A DNA stretch of 64,000 bases from Prorocentrum cordatum (GCA_963575745.1 CAUYUJ010004335.1:56001-120000), one strand, 5' to 3'. Numbered from the stretch's first letter, positions 21,920 to 33,561 are shown. Notes: a model not told the origin generated them from the letters alone. Translations and numbers: made by a program.

Positions 21920-22778
21920 AGCATTGGCACGCGCAGCTGCATCAGAGAAAGAAGTGATTGAGTTCAAGGCTGTCATCACTGAATCCTTGAAAGAAAAATG
22001 GCAAAATGTGCAGTCTCAATTGCAATCTGCTGACCGTGAGGCGGCCATGATCGAAAGGGCTCAAGAGATGACGAGTACTATGGGAATGGAATACGTTCAA
22101 TAGATCGAGAAAGAATTGGACAAGTTGCCCAGGTTCCGTCTGTTCGATATGCCCCAGCTTTCACAGGGGACGCCCGTGAGGCCAATCATGCAATCCCTTC
22201 ATTCTGTCCCTGGCCCTGCAACCGAAGGTCCAGCCAAGCCTGGCATCTCCGGGAACAATGTACCCATCAATGCGGAGTTGGCAGGTATTGCTGATGACAT
22301 GACCTTCATTAACTATTACCCTTTCACCAAGGCGGGGCCAGCGAGACCAACGACGGCCCAGCCGTCTGGTGGAGGTAAGGGTCATGCGCCAGCGGCCACG
22401 CCGCCTGGCGGGGCAGGGCAAGACAATGATGGGGATGATCATCGTACCGCACCAAGTACCGAGATCTTGTCAGCACTCGCCAATGCCATTCGAGACCAGT
22501 CGGAGAAGCCGCCCCCAGGGGGTCCGGGGGGTTCTGGATCCCCAGGAGGTGGAGGCGGTCGTGGCGGACCTCAGGGCCCAGGAGGGCCAAATGACCCGGG
22601 AGGTCTTGACGAGAGCACCCCTTTGGATCAGTGGAGACAGGTTGGGAACAACCAGAAGGTCGATCTGATGGACATTCCCGATGTTACAAACATGCGGGAG
22701 TGGCAGATGCATGCGGTTCGTGCTGTTGCTGGATCGTCTCCTGAGATTCGGGAAGCGCAGCTCTGGATCTGTGACTAA
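21909..22778 (+). pseudogene. Gag, third frame segment, with in-frame TAG
   Basis: Helical sequence (EKDEALARAAASEKEVIEF) continues to an in-frame TAG at 22101-22103. It then goes on in the same frame with EKELDKLPRFRLFDMPQL and a Gly/Pro-rich linker. The end (NMREWQMHAVRAVAGSSPEI) begins the copia-type Gag core, which continues in a different frame from about 22770. Confidence 0.55.
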
Positions 22779-24174
22779 AGAACAGCTCAGACATCCGGGT
22801 CGCTTCCAACGTCTAGATATCATGATCGCCACTAACCTGATCAAGAAATTTAATAAACTGCGTCGGAATCGCAGTCTTTCCACTCATCACATTCACTTCC
22901 CCCAACAGATCAATCGCATGGAATGCGGCGCCCAGAATGAGAAGAGACCCTTAACAGGGCGCGAAATGAAACGAGCCATCTGCCATTGGTGTTCAGTCAG
23001 ATCGGAGTTAGGTCAACATCGCATTTCGCTTGACATCTTCAAGGTAGTTATTGATCCCAATCGCCCAGATGCTGATTTATACCATTTCTATAATGAGTGG
23101 ACAGATGTGTATTAGCAACTCTACGGCGTGCGACCCCCGTCTGATGAGATGCGAGCTTCGATCCGTGCACACTTCATTGAGCAATGCAGGAAGCCGAAGA
23201 AATTGGAGCTAATCTGCCAGCTTTATGATTTGTCCACGGACAAGCTAGGAGAAGGCATGAAAACCTATGAGTGGCTCATAACCCAGATTGAACGGATGAT
23301 GTTGCGTGAGAAGGAAGAATGGAAGATGCATTTGCATGAGGGTACTTTGAATCAACGTGCTCGACAGACGCGCTTGGGCGGCGGCGGGGGCAACGGCGAC
23401 GACAACCGCCGAGGCCTCAACGGCGAAGCCGCTGCGGCAGAAGTGGCAGCGCGTCTTGGGAAATCCACGGACGTTAAGAAGAATGGAGTGACGAAGGGCG
23501 AGACGACGTGCAACTTTGTGCGTAGGGGCGAGACCTGCCCGCATGCAGGTCAGGGTTGCCCGTTTAATCATAAGAAGCCCAAAGCCGCCGCTGCGGCCCA
23601 GCCGGTTGCGGGGGCTAAATCGAATGCTGCCCCGGCTCCGAATGCGAGTTCCAGAGGGGGGTCTGAGAAACCCAAAGGCGGAGGCCGAAAGGCACAGAGC
23701 CGCTCGCAGACCCCAGCGGGTGGCCGTGGAAAGGGTGCGCAGCAACGGAATAGGGGCCAATCCGATCGTTCGCGCGGAAAACAGAGCAAGTTGCCGTGTT
23801 ACCCTTATTCGCGTGATCCTAAGGACTGCCGTGGACCCCCAGACGGTTGCTACAGGCAACGCAGAGCCTTGACCGACGCAGAAAATCTCAAGCGTGACAA
23901 GTATGAACAAGCGAAGCTTAATGCGGGACAGGCTCTGGGATATGAGCGCACGATTAAACAAGCCAGTGCCGCTGCTGCCAATGTCTCTTCATCTGCGGGT
24001 GGTGGTGGCTCTAGGGCCGCCAGCTCCAGTTCGGAGAGACGCAGAGGAGATGGAGACAAAGGCAAAGGCAAAGGCAAGGGCAAGGACATGATGTGTCGTT
24101 CTTTCAAGGAAAAGGCAAAGTGCACGCGTGGAAAGGATTGTTGGTTCGCTCAGACCACGCCCAACCATCCGTGA
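22770..24174 (+). pseudogene. Gag core and CCCH zinc fingers
   Basis: The helical core (IATNLIKKFNKLRRNR, LQ-type UBN2-like region) is interrupted by TAG at 23113-23115 and resumes directly (PPSDEMRASIRAHFIEQC, LELICQLYDLSTDKL). A CCCH finger lies at 23509-23571 (C-x8-C-x6-C-x3-H, ending CPFNHKK). A second C-rich module is near the end (MMCRSFKEKAKCTRGKDCWF). Fingers of this type bind RNA and replace the CCHC knuckle of standard copia Gag. Serine/arginine/glycine-rich linkers separate them. Confidence 0.65.
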
Positions 24175-24530
24175 CACTGGCTCAGCATTGGCGGCCCAGC
24201 CGCCAGTGCAGATGGACTAATTGGATTAATTTTGTTAAGGACAATATTTCTTGCCTTCTTCGCTAGACGGATGCGGCGACGCTCGCGTCGGTCAAACCGA
24301 ATGCGGGGGGGCGGGAATATGTCCACTGACTCAGTCAGCCTGGGCGCGATAGCGTGCCCTGCCCCGTTAATTCGGTGCCTTCCTGGGCAGAAGCAGGCCG
24401 GCCCTCATTTTCCAAAGGTCTTCATATATATATATATATATATATATATGCGGAGGAGTTGAGAAACGCCCCTCCAGTGGAGAGCCCCTTCACGCGCGCA
24501 GGGGGCAAGTCGAGAATCTCGTAATTATTC
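24175..24530. other. Gag-protease junction
   Basis: It holds the strong hairpin at 24189-24205 (7-bp stem, CCA loop) just after the gag stop, and an AT array at about 24425-24450. No open frame spans it cleanly. Confidence 0.5.
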
Positions 24531-25964
24531 TTGCAAATTTCCTGCGCCCTCTTTCTCGGGGCGCTATCAAGATGTATTGGAGCGACCCCCCCAGCAAGAG
24601 TTGCATTCGATCTCAGACAAAGGGTCGGTGCAAATTCCGCGTGCGATTTCACCCCTTCGACTGCGGGGCCCGCCATCGCTCGTAGGAAGGCGCGTCGCCA
24701 CGACCTGAAAGAGTTGCCCTCGAGTGACGAAGACAGGTGGAGGTTCCCAGCTGAAGTGCGCCAGCAGTTATCCACCCAGTGGAGAGCGTCTGCGGCGGAG
24801 GCCCTAATCAAGGCATCAGACCTACAAGATGATGTCTGGCACCTTTGGTTGAGGACCGAGGATGGGGAAGAGGGCCCGCGCGGCGCAGCCGCTGCGGGAT
24901 GTGCAGACAAAGATGCTGCATATCTTGGAGCGCTGAGCTTTATCATTGATACAGGGTGTGGGTATAACCTTATAGCGGAAAGATACATTAAAAGTGCAGG
25001 TGCGATGAGATTGATTCGAAAGCTTCCGCAATCGATCACTCTGAATACTGCCGGGGGGAAGTCAAAAGCCCCCGGCTCAGTTCGCATCGCGTGCCCTAAA
25101 TTTAAGGGTGGTAGTTTTAACGCAGTGGTCATGCTGGAGACTCCGTGCGTGATCTCGGTAGGAGAGCGGTGCATGGATCGCAGCTTTAGTTTCTTCTGGC
25201 CAGCAGGCCGAAGGCCCTGCCTTCTGTTGCCCAACGGTCAAAGAGTGGACCTGATCGTTGAGGGCAAGATTCCATACTTGATCCCTTCAGGCAAAGAGGC
25301 GCTGGGTCAGTGGATGTGCGCGGTTGCCGCTGGGGAGGGTGAAACTCCCGAGCGGTGGTGTTGCGTGGCGCCAGGCGCCAAGGCATTTCTGGATGATGTG
25401 GAATCGGCGGGAGGCCCTCCGCCCCGTGCTGTTCAGACTCGCGTAACCATAGACTTGCATACACATGAGATGATTGGAAACCACAGCTACGTTGACGGAC
25501 GGCCGACTGAATTCGCGCCCGTTTTCCCATCCTCATTAGACTCTGCGGATACCATCTTTTATTTCTACTATTTGCCTTGTAAGGCTAGCGAATGCGGTTG
25601 GATTCGGGCACCTACCGGCATCGCTGCCTCCATATGTTTCTCGACTTTGCCCTGCCGCGGCCAAGCCGTCGGTGGGGCCGACGATCAGCCCGGCAAAGCC
25701 GTGGCCTGCGCAGCCGCATATAAGAGCCCTTGTTGGTACGGGGTTACAGGATACCTTCCCTCCAACATGGAGCAAGGGTTGGACTCCGATGCGTGCGACG
25801 CGGCCCCCGGGCCCGAGGAGGGTGAAGTTGGAGACGCTGACGGTGTCGACCTAGTCGACATCGACGCACCGTCAGAACCGGACCCAGATGATGCGGAGGT
25901 TGAATGTCGGGTTCCCTTGCCGAGCGGCTTAAGAAGGCCGCAGCCTCCCTTCCGCATCTCCTAA
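24531..25964 (+). pseudogene. Retropepsin-like aspartic protease region
   Basis: The 477-codon frame carries GALSFIIDTGCGYNLIAERY with the catalytic Asp-Thr-Gly at 24948-24956, set in the usual hydrophobic-hydrophobic-DTG context. The second conserved region (CPKFKGGSFNAVVMLETPC) and LLLPNGQRVDLIVEGKIPYL follow. Such proteases cleave Gag-Pol in the particle. The acidic tail (PSEPDPDDAEVEC) leads to integrase, which continues in another frame from about 25904. Confidence 0.7.
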
Positions 25965-27008
25965 CTCATACCCCCAAGAACCCATATCGCTCAGTATGCA
26001 ATTGGGCCAAAGCTCTCAGACGACAGCAGCGCAAAGCGCGCAACAAAGGGCTGAAGGTCCCCCGCCCATGCGCCAACCCCACTTCGTTCGGACACCTACC
26101 TGACGACGATGGATCATTGGTTTGCGATGGATGAACTCTCGCGGGGGCTCCACGATGAGACCGCGTGCGTGATTTTTCGCGACCGAGCAACTGATTTTCT
26201 CGCCGCTCAGGGTGTGCACGACAAGTCTGCGGTTCATATTTGTAACTTTCTAGTAAACCTTAAAGCCCCGGGAGAGAAGTTAGAATCTTGTTATGCTGAT
26301 GGTGCGCGCGAGCTTGCAAGGGCATGTTGCGAGCTCAAGATTGCCCATGATCTTACCATTCCACGAAACAAGAAGCAAAACGCTGTTGCCGAACGTGCAA
26401 ACGGCGTGGTACAGATGGAGACTCGGGCTCTTCTCATGCAGGCCGGTCTCCCACCGCCATATTGGACGTATGCCGTCAGATATTTCTGTTTCTGCTGCAA
26501 CGCCAGGGCCCGTGAGGGGGGGAAGTCTAGTTGGGGGCGTCGCTTTGGACATCAGTTTGAGGCACCGCTTCTTCCTTTCGGGTCTCTTGTGCGTTATGTG
26601 CCCCCGCCAGAATCGAGATTTCGGATCGCCAAGACTGGCGGTGCAATGGTCCCTGGGTTATACCTGGGGTATGTGCACAAAACGGGGGGGATGGTTGGTC
26701 CAGAGAGCTATGTTGCGCCGCTTAGACAGCTAGAAGGACTTAACATGGAATCAGGGCGCACGCCTGAAGGCAAGCGACCCACCATTGAGAAGTCCGATCA
26801 GGTCTACAGCAACATCCTAGATGGCACTGCTGACGACCAATCGCCCCAATTTCCAATGAGGAAAGCGTACGAGAAGGCGATGACTGAAGTGCGCTCCGTT
26901 ACGATCCCCCCCGCTGGCGAAGCCGCGGCCGTCCCAGACGGTTCGGGGCAGGGGTCCCCGAGGAGGCGAGGGCGCACCGCCGCCAGACTCCGAGGCCGAT
27001 TCCGATGA
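25904..27008 (+). pseudogene. Integrase (zinc domain plus DDE core), frameshifted
   Basis: The N-terminal zinc domain is in one frame (HLLTHTPKNPYRSVCNWAK; H-x3-H then only one clear Cys of the usual C-x2-C, so possibly damaged). The core runs in another frame from about 26109. DHWFAMDELSRGL carries the first Asp, YADGARELARACCELKIAHD the second Asp (26298-26300), and NAVAERANGVVQMETRALLM the Glu (26391-26393). That spacing and the AERANG context match Ty1/copia integrases. The tail GGAMVPGLYLGYV is the GKEGVFVGY-like C-terminal motif. Confidence 0.75.
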
Positions 27009-27033
27009 TGACGACGGTCCGGGGGGCTCGTGT

Positions 27034-29685
27034 GTGGACGACGAGCCTGTGGTCATTGACGGAAGGGGCCCACAGCGAGACTCTCGCCCAGACGAAGATC
27101 AAGATCAGAAGTTAGGTCTCGCTCACATTGAGTGCCGCTTGGGTCGTCAATCTAACTTTTCGGCGGCCAAGCCGCGCGAAAAAGTCCTGGGGAAAGGGCA
27201 GCTCCTTGTTCGCGCGACTCAGAACCTTGATACGATGGAATACTATGAAGACCGGCGCATTGCCGTTTGTCTAACGAAAGATGAGCTAACACAAAAGCTT
27301 CCATTGACGGGCCGTCGAAAAACATGCAGCATACGAATTGTACTTTATTATGATCCTGACTACGTTCCCGTGACCCGAGTGTGGGTTACAGACCCAGATC
27401 CGAAATGCGGTGCTCAATGGCTACAGAAATTGCCCGAATCCACCAATCCTGGCATTCATCCCGGACACTGGTTCAACGTGAATCAGGCTCATCGCCGACA
27501 GGCAGTTGAGCAATACAAGGCCGAGAAGAGAGGATTCTTTGGCATTGACGACCCCGGCCCTTGTCTTGCCTTACTGCGTGATGTAGGCTTGGGCGGGGAA
27601 GATCCAGCGACTCCACCCGGGCCCGCAGTGGCCAAGCCGCCCGCGGCTCGTCCACTCTCTGAGGAGGATGCCGCTTATCTTGCGACACATCCAAAGGCAA
27701 GGAGAGCCGCTCCGCGGGTCGTTGAGCGATTTCGGAGACAGGCGGCACAGAGCGGCCAAGCCGCAGCTGTGGCCGCCGAATCTTCCGCGGAGGATGACTC
27801 AGGCGACTGCCTTTCGGATGCTGAGGACGTCTGGTGGAAGCAAACTTGGTGCAGGGGTGCTATCGCACGTGATGGTGATCCCCCCGGCCCAGTCGGTAGG
27901 GGCCCATTATCCGATGCGGAATCTGAGGTGGCACAAGAGGCAAGCCTGCCCTCGAGCCCGGCGGCCGCCGCGTCGCGGCGAAGCGTGCCTCGAATGCCGT
28001 TGCAGCGTAGCTCGGCCCCAATGCCAAGTCACCGTGAAAAAGAAAGGTTTGACTTGGATTACCTGTGCAACCCTTTTACTGATCTCATCTCAGTTGTCGA
28101 CGAGCCCTTTCAACTCCCCAATGAATGGCGACAGACTCGGATCGATGCCGCTGTAGCGCGATCGGTTTCCAAAGTCGAAGCCCAGGCGAATCAAGATGCC
28201 AAGGCCGCCTCGAGAAAGGAATGGAACCGATTGCGAGAAATAGGCACCTGGGACGAGAAAGGCGTCAAATAATATGCTGATGTTGTTGCAGAACTCAAAG
28301 GGAGGACTGCCCACTTCGGTCGTCTATTCGCGATCCTAGTCGAAAAGAATATCGAGCTGCCGCTAGGACACAAAGACCGTAAATATAAAGGTCGGGTTGT
28401 CTTCGACGGTTCTAGCGTGAGAGATCATAACAAAGATGTGGCGTTGTTTCAAGAACTTTCCAGCGGCCCTGCTACAATGCAGGCTAGCAAAGCTGCTGAC
28501 ACCTACGGGCTCTTCGAAGGCCATAGTATCGAACAAGCCGACGCCCGTCAGGCCTACGCTCAATCAAAGTTGGGTGGCACCCCAGCATGGGCATTTCTGC
28601 CCCGTGATGAGTGGCCTGAGTCCTGGTCGCATATGCGCAATCCCGTGTGCCCATTGATTTTATCTTTGTACGGGCACCCTGATTCAGGGGGGCATTGGGA
28701 GCAACACTGCGAAGGGCATGTTACGGCTAACGGCTTCGTCAAATGCAGCCCGTGGCGCAGCTGTTATTTCCACGCAGATTTGAAACTTTTCTTGATAATC
28801 TATGTTGACGATTTTAAGCTGGCCGGTCCTGCCGACAAGCTAGCCCAAGGATGGAAGCTGTTGCAATCCCCATCTCCCAATTGCCCCGAAGGCATAGAGA
28901 TAGACCCTCCGACAGCGGTCGGACCATATTTGGGTTGCGAACACAGGTTATCCATACAGCTTGTCGAATGGCAAGGTGAGTTGCCCACGATTTTGGACCC
29001 GCCGCCTCCAAAAGTCAAGAAGAACGCATCCGTCCCAGACGAGAGCGATGAGGAGGCCACGGGGGGTGACTCAGCGGCCCAGCCGCCAGAGCCATACCAA
29101 CCTAGAGAACCCAAACAGGCCAGAGTCATAGACTACGACATGACTGAATTCTTCGATTCCTGTGTTACTTTATATGCCCAACTCAGAGATACTGGCCCAG
29201 CTACGTATCCTGCTGCAGGTACCCCTTGTGGCCCCGAACTTGCCGATCTCGAGGACGGCCGCGGCGGGCCTCGAGGCGAAGTTTACTCTCCTGCGGAGGA
29301 GGCCATAGCATCGGCCTTGAACGTCAGTGTTGACGTTGGGCCCCCAGACCAAGAGATCGTCGTGCACGGCCTTGAAGCCGCAGCGGCCAGCCCGAACGAT
29401 CTGGAGCCACCGACCCAGTCGGGCGTGCTCCAGCCCATTGCGGCGAAAGTCTTGATGAAGATCCTATACGGTGCGAGAATGGCTCGATATGACCTTCTCC
29501 GCGCTATTTGCCATGCAGCGAGTTGCATAGCCAGATGGACAGAGCAACAAGGCACGGATCTTTTCTGCCTCATTTGTTATATCAAGTGTACTTCTCACTA
29601 CCGCATGTCTTCATGGGTAGGTGATAGAATGGAGGGTGTCTTGTTGAAGCAATACTCCGATGCGGATCTGGCCAGTGACGTCTGA
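27034..29685 (+). pseudogene. Copia-type reverse transcriptase (RVT_2), one in-frame stop
   Basis: A variable N-terminal part (27034-28020) with several hairpin motifs precedes the RT. The RT starts near ASRKEWNRLREIGTWDEKGV. TAA at 28270-28272 interrupts it and the same frame goes on (YADVVAELKGRTAHFGRLFA). Conserved motifs follow: GRVVFDGSSVRDHN, QADARQAYAQSKLGG, LSLYGHPDSGGHWEQH and the catalytic YVDDF at 28801-28815. The carboxylates of YVDD and of ADARQAY are present. After an Ala/Pro-rich insert the connection domain leads to YSDADLASDV, the first RNase H aspartates. The stop at 29683-29685 follows a frameshift. Confidence 0.85.
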
Positions 29686-30067
29686 ACACATCGGAGCACG
29701 AGTGCCAGTTATCAAGCAATTTTGGGGCCCATACACTGGAGCTGGGCAGTCTATGGGGTCTCAGCGACAGACGTGTGTTTCCCATGGCACTCTTGAGGCT
29801 GAAATTGTGGCTGCTGACCTTGCCCTGCGAAAAGAGCTGCTTGCAGCCCTTCCGCTTTGGGATATTGCTTGGACGACAAATACGTTGCCTTTTTTCTTAG
29901 AAGATAACCAGGCAGTTTGCAAGGTCATTAAAGCAGGAGGATCCGTGAAGCTTAGGCGCCTTCCGCGCACTCATCGTACGGATGCTGCCGCAGTGTCTGA
30001 ACAGTTTCCCCGGGGCATCGTGGAACTTCAGTACGAGCGGACACAAAGCGAGGCTGCCGACATTTGA
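29660..30067 (+). pseudogene. RNase H domain of the pol gene
   Basis: This continues the YSDADL start in a new frame. SQRQTCVSHGTLEAEIVAAD carries the Glu, FFLEDNQAVCKVIKAG the Asp, and RLPRTHRTDAAAVSEQF the late His/Asp region. This is the standard copia layout. The stop is at 30065-30067. In ordinary copia elements the 3' LTR follows soon after; here it is 12.5 kb away. Confidence 0.75.
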
Positions 30068-30275
30068 ACGAAGAGATTCACAGACCCTTTGTCCTGGGTT
30101 AAGGTACTATATCTTGTCAGCGTAGTGACTCCGAAGTTTTGGACCGCCCAGTGGCACCAAGACAATTTAGATTCGACGTTTCCAGACGGCCCCCCCTCAA
30201 ACCCGGGGGGATCCTGAAGCCCCGCTTAGGTCCGAGTTCGGCCTTGCGGAGAGGAGCTGTTGTACCCGGTAAAGA

Positions 30276-30794
30276 ATGAATAAGACAAGTAAGCGTCTTA
30301 ACAAGGGTAAGCCCGCGGTGCGCCCCCAAAAACCAATGCGCATTCCAGCGGCGCCGAGCGGCGCCGAGCGCCCGGCTGCCATCGATGCTGCCCCCGGCCA
30401 AGCCGCGGTGGCAAACGCGCCCCGCCAAGCCGTGGTAGCGAGTACAACTACTCCTGCTACGAAGAAAGAAGGTTCCAAGAGAGGCTCCGATAAACCCAGG
30501 TCCAAGGAGGGTATTGAAATAAGAGCGATGTTTGACCTAACTGAGAGTGAGAGTCAGTCTGATACATGTGATCCGGCAAGAATGAGATGTGATGAGCAGT
30601 CACAAACTGAGCCAATTAACGTCGAGCAAAAAGAAGACACGCTCGGATGCAACATTCTTCTCCCTCAACTTCCTTCTGCCACTGCCGCCGACCTTCAGAA
30701 TAGGAAGGATCACTGGGCACAACGCGGACAGAGTCTTAGACGTTGGCACTTCGTTCCTAGACTTGTCGCGCTTGCGCCCGTGAATGCAGATTAG
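30276..30794 (+). CDS. Accessory ORF 1: basic Pro/Ala-rich protein, unknown
   Basis: 172 codons. The N-terminus is lysine-rich (MNKTSKRLNKGKPAVRPQKP), then come an Ala-rich linker carrying two hairpin motifs, another Lys cluster and an acidic half. It resembles a linker or nucleic-acid-binding tail. No family is recognised. It lies directly between RNase H and the methyltransferase-like domain, in a different frame from the latter. Confidence 0.4.
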   Translation: MNKTSKRLNKGKPAVRPQKPMRIPAAPSGAERPAAIDAAPGQAAVANAPRQAVVASTTTPATKKEGSKRGSDKPRSKEGIEIRAMFDLTESESQSDTCDPARMRCDEQSQTEPINVEQKEDTLGCNILLPQLPSATAADLQNRKDHWAQRGQSLRRWHFVPRLVALAPVNAD

Positions 30795-30835
30795 TTGATC
30801 AGCGTCGCACATATGCAACCAACGTCCGCCATGGT

Positions 30836-31700
30836 TGAACTATTGGCCGTGCGGATAACTGGCGTGATGAAGATGTAGAATATCATCGCCCCATTGAGCA
30901 GAATTCGAATGGCGATTCCAGCGATGGCGACTATCACCCAAGTAGATGGACCGGCTGGGCTGAACTCTGGATCCGGGACGATTGCGCCCAGGCCACCCAG
31001 TGGACCGGGGATCGGCTCTTATTAGAATACTGTTGTGGCCCTGAGAGCAGGCTTGGAGACCCCAGGAATTTCGTTGATAATTCTTGTAAGGTGATACGGT
31101 ATACGGAGAAGGAGGATATGAGAACCGATAAGGGGAAAAGATTGGCTTTGAGTGATATTAAGAAGTTCAAAGGACAACACATAGCTCTGTGGGGCTCAAT
31201 GCCCTGTACGGGTGGCTCTCCCTGGCAATACGTGAATGAAGCCCATTGTTTCCGCGCTGGAAATCATAGAGCGATGCGTAGGCTTCGAAGTATTCGGACC
31301 GACTTCAGATATCTGTTCTGGAACTTCCGCGAGATTGCCCGTGCTGTGCACAAAGCGGGGGGTGCAGTTTGTCTCGTGTGGCGTACTCAGTGTAATTATT
31401 GGAGGGCCCCCCCAGGTGAAAGAGTTTATGAAAGAGTTAGGTTTTGTAAAAACGGCGTTGCATGGGTGTGCATACGGTTTGAGGGGCAGAAAAAGGTAAT
31501 TTCATGAAACAAGCCCCGGACGATTGCATCCACATCTCATGACGTGATTGAGGGACTTGAGCGCAGATGTGACGGCACGCATAGGCATGCTGAGGCCAGA
31601 GGCAGGGATTGTAAGGCGGCTGAAGATTACACGGATGCCTTTGCACAGCAAGTTCACATTGTTGTTGCTCGTGCTGCTGAGCGCATATTGTCATATCGTC
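30836..31700 (+). pseudogene. Accessory domain 2: SAM-methyltransferase-like, broken
   Basis: The frame, open from 30836, reads WTGDRLLLEYCCGPESRLGD, a glycine-containing motif-I-like loop at 31022-31048, followed after ~20 residues by an acidic turn (IRYTEKEDM). WGSMPCTGGSPWQ at 31190-31228 has a Pro-Cys dipeptide like motif IV of C5-cytosine methyltransferases. A helix (FRYLFWNFREIARAVHKAGG) follows. The end shifts frame twice near 31400-31500 (HGCAYGLRG) and has a TGA at 31505-31507 before CDGTHRHAEARG. I recall similar segments in other dinoflagellate retroelements. The reaction and substrate are unknown. Confidence 0.4.
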
Positions 31701-32128
31701 ATCATTCTGTCTCCTCTTCTAATTCCCCGTGTGCCGCTGCCGTTTTGTCTCCAGAGCTTGCGCGGGCCACCCGACGGCCGGCCTCCCCTCGGACCGCGCC
31801 GCCGCCGCGTTGCGGCTGTGCGGGCCCCGTCTGCCGCGGTCCTCGCGCGCCCGATTGGTCATTGGCCGAACCCATGTGTCAGCCGCTGGACACAACCGCG
31901 GCCGAGCCGTCGGGGGAGGATGTGACGTCGGTTTGCTCGGATGATCTCATGTATGAACCCGCCTCGGATTTGCCCGACGGCGAAGAAGCTTTAATCGGAG
32001 CAAAAGGACAGGCCCCTCCCAATGCGAACAAAGAGGCTCCCCATCGGCCCAGCCGAGTGGGGGCGCCGCCCCGTCGGCCCAGCCGGCTGGGGAGATGGCC
32101 GTTCTTTTTAGCCCTAGTGATGTCATGA
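31700..32128 (+). CDS. Pro/Ala-rich linker after the methyltransferase-like domain
   Basis: It continues the same frame with low-complexity sequence (SPRTAPPPRCGCAGPVC) and an acidic stretch (VCSDDLMYEPASDLPDGEEA). Two perfect hairpin motifs lie at 32044-32056 and 32075-32085, read here as Arg-Pro-Ser rather than the Ala-Lys/Gln-Pro seen elsewhere. The stop is at 32126-32128. Confidence 0.35.
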   Translation, partial: HHSVSSSNSPCAAAVLSPELARATRRPASPRTAPPPRCGCAGPVCRGPRAPDWSLAEPMCQPLDTTAAEPSGEDVTSVCSDDLMYEPASDLPDGEEALIGAKGQAPPNANKEAPHRPSRVGAPPRRPSRLGRWPFFLALVMS

Positions 32129-33561
32129 TGGGTGTTGACATCGAAATGGAAGGCGGCGTCGAAATTCACGCAGCGGAGATTACAGCTCGCAAGAGAGCTG
32201 CCTCCGCTGCTGTTGATGACAACAAGCTTGCCAAGAAGACAGCCGCCTCCTCTTGTGGGAAACATAGTCCCCGCGAGGAGCAACCTGTCTTTCGCTGTTT
32301 TCCCGACAAGACCGAATGGTCCAGGCCTAGCCATGCAATGGGCACTTCGCTCCTGCGCAAAAGGGGGCGGAGCTGGCGCTACACGATGTGGCGGCGCCAT
32401 ATCTTGCATTCGCGGAGCGACCAAGTCGTTGCCGCGCTGAAGGAAGATTTAGCCGCCAACTCGCAGACAATCTTTGAGCGTCTGTCTTCTCGTGTCTCGC
32501 AAGACCCGTGGGTCGCCCGCTGGACGACATTCGATAGAAAAGCCACGTGCCGTTTCGATTGTGTTCCTCCCAAGGTTGACCAGATTCTTGAGGGTACGTA
32601 CTTCCAGTCATACCCCGATGAAATGACGAAGTTGGTCTGCAAGTTATACACGAAAGCGCCAGGGGAGGCCGGACGTCTTGTCCGCACTCTCGAGAAGGGA
32701 GAGGTCGTGGGTCCCACCGTTGGTCCAGCCAGTCGGCGGGTGACGACATTCGGTGATTTCGTAAGCGTCCCATCTCGGGACGACAAGACGGAAGGTTCTC
32801 CCATTGTGTGGTTGAACATTTGGGGCCCTTCACCGCGCTCGCCGCCCCGCGGCCAAGCCGCTGGGGACGGCTGGGGTATTATGTTTGCCCTGCCTGTTGT
32901 TAAGGGCCGTCCCTACATGCCTGTGCATGTTGTTGAGGAGGCTCGGTCTTCTCCCGAGCAGGCTGTGGCCTGGCGTGAGGCAGCTCCTTGGTGGTCCCGC
33001 CCCTGCGATTTTCAGGCGTGGCTCGTGAGTGCTAGTCTTGGAGGCAGTGTTGGTTCGACTGAGAAGCCACGCTCTCCGCCAGTTACGGAGACCGAGGCTG
33101 AGCAGCACGACCCAGTCGTTGCTGGAACAACGCCACTTATGCCAGCAGATCTTGAGCAGCCAGAGCGTGGGGCGCCCTCAGAGGGGCCTTCCAGAGACAA
33201 ACAGGGGGGTCCTGTCAAGGCGCCGAAAAGGCTACGCTTGAGAGCGGGGTTGCCGGCCGACTCCGTCGGCTCGGCCAGCAATCAAGCGAACGTTGCGATG
33301 TCGCTTCCTTCGGTTGGCTCCATGCCACCGAAGCCTTTGGACAATCGAGGAGCTGGCCGGCAGGCGACCAGCGGGCCATCCGCTGGGTCGGCCTCAAGTC
33401 CGGCTGCCCCGCCTGGCCAAGCCGAGGGCGGGGCGGTCGGTGGCTCTCCCCCTGGCCCAGCCGGTGGTGGAGGTGCCCCGTCCGGCTCAGGTGGCTCCCC
33501 CACAGGGAACCCTCCGCCCTCTGGTGCCCCCTGGGGGCGGTGGCGGAGGTGGCCCCCCTGA
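32095..33561 (+). CDS. Accessory ORF 3: 488-codon protein of unknown family
   Basis: The N-terminal ~330 residues have mixed, globular composition with many Trp (SWRYTMWRRHILHSRSDQVV, DPWVARWTTFDRKATCRFDC, PIVWLNIWGPSPRSP, AAPWWSRPCDFQAW). The C-terminal third is Pro/Gly/Ala-rich with hairpin motifs. No catalytic motif is recognised. It overlaps the next frame, into which the SGNH-like domain continues. Confidence 0.45.
   Translation: MAVLFSPSDVMMGVDIEMEGGVEIHAAEITARKRAASAAVDDNKLAKKTAASSCGKHSPREEQPVFRCFPDKTEWSRPSHAMGTSLLRKRGRSWRYTMWRRHILHSRSDQVVAALKEDLAANSQTIFERLSSRVSQDPWVARWTTFDRKATCRFDCVPPKVDQILEGTYFQSYPDEMTKLVCKLYTKAPGEAGRLVRTLEKGEVVGPTVGPASRRVTTFGDFVSVPSRDDKTEGSPIVWLNIWGPSPRSPPRGQAAGDGWGIMFALPVVKGRPYMPVHVVEEARSSPEQAVAWREAAPWWSRPCDFQAWLVSASLGGSVGSTEKPRSPPVTETEAEQHDPVVAGTTPLMPADLEQPERGAPSEGPSRDKQGGPVKAPKRLRLRAGLPADSVGSASNQANVAMSLPSVGSMPPKPLDNRGAGRQATSGPSAGSASSPAAPPGQAEGGAVGGSPPGPAGGGGAPSGSGGSPTGNPPPSGAPWGRWRRWPP

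Noticed and set aside
22101-28272. In-frame TAG/TAA as programmed readthrough in gag-pol
   Set aside because: Stops of all three kinds are present together with many frameshifts, which fits decay better.
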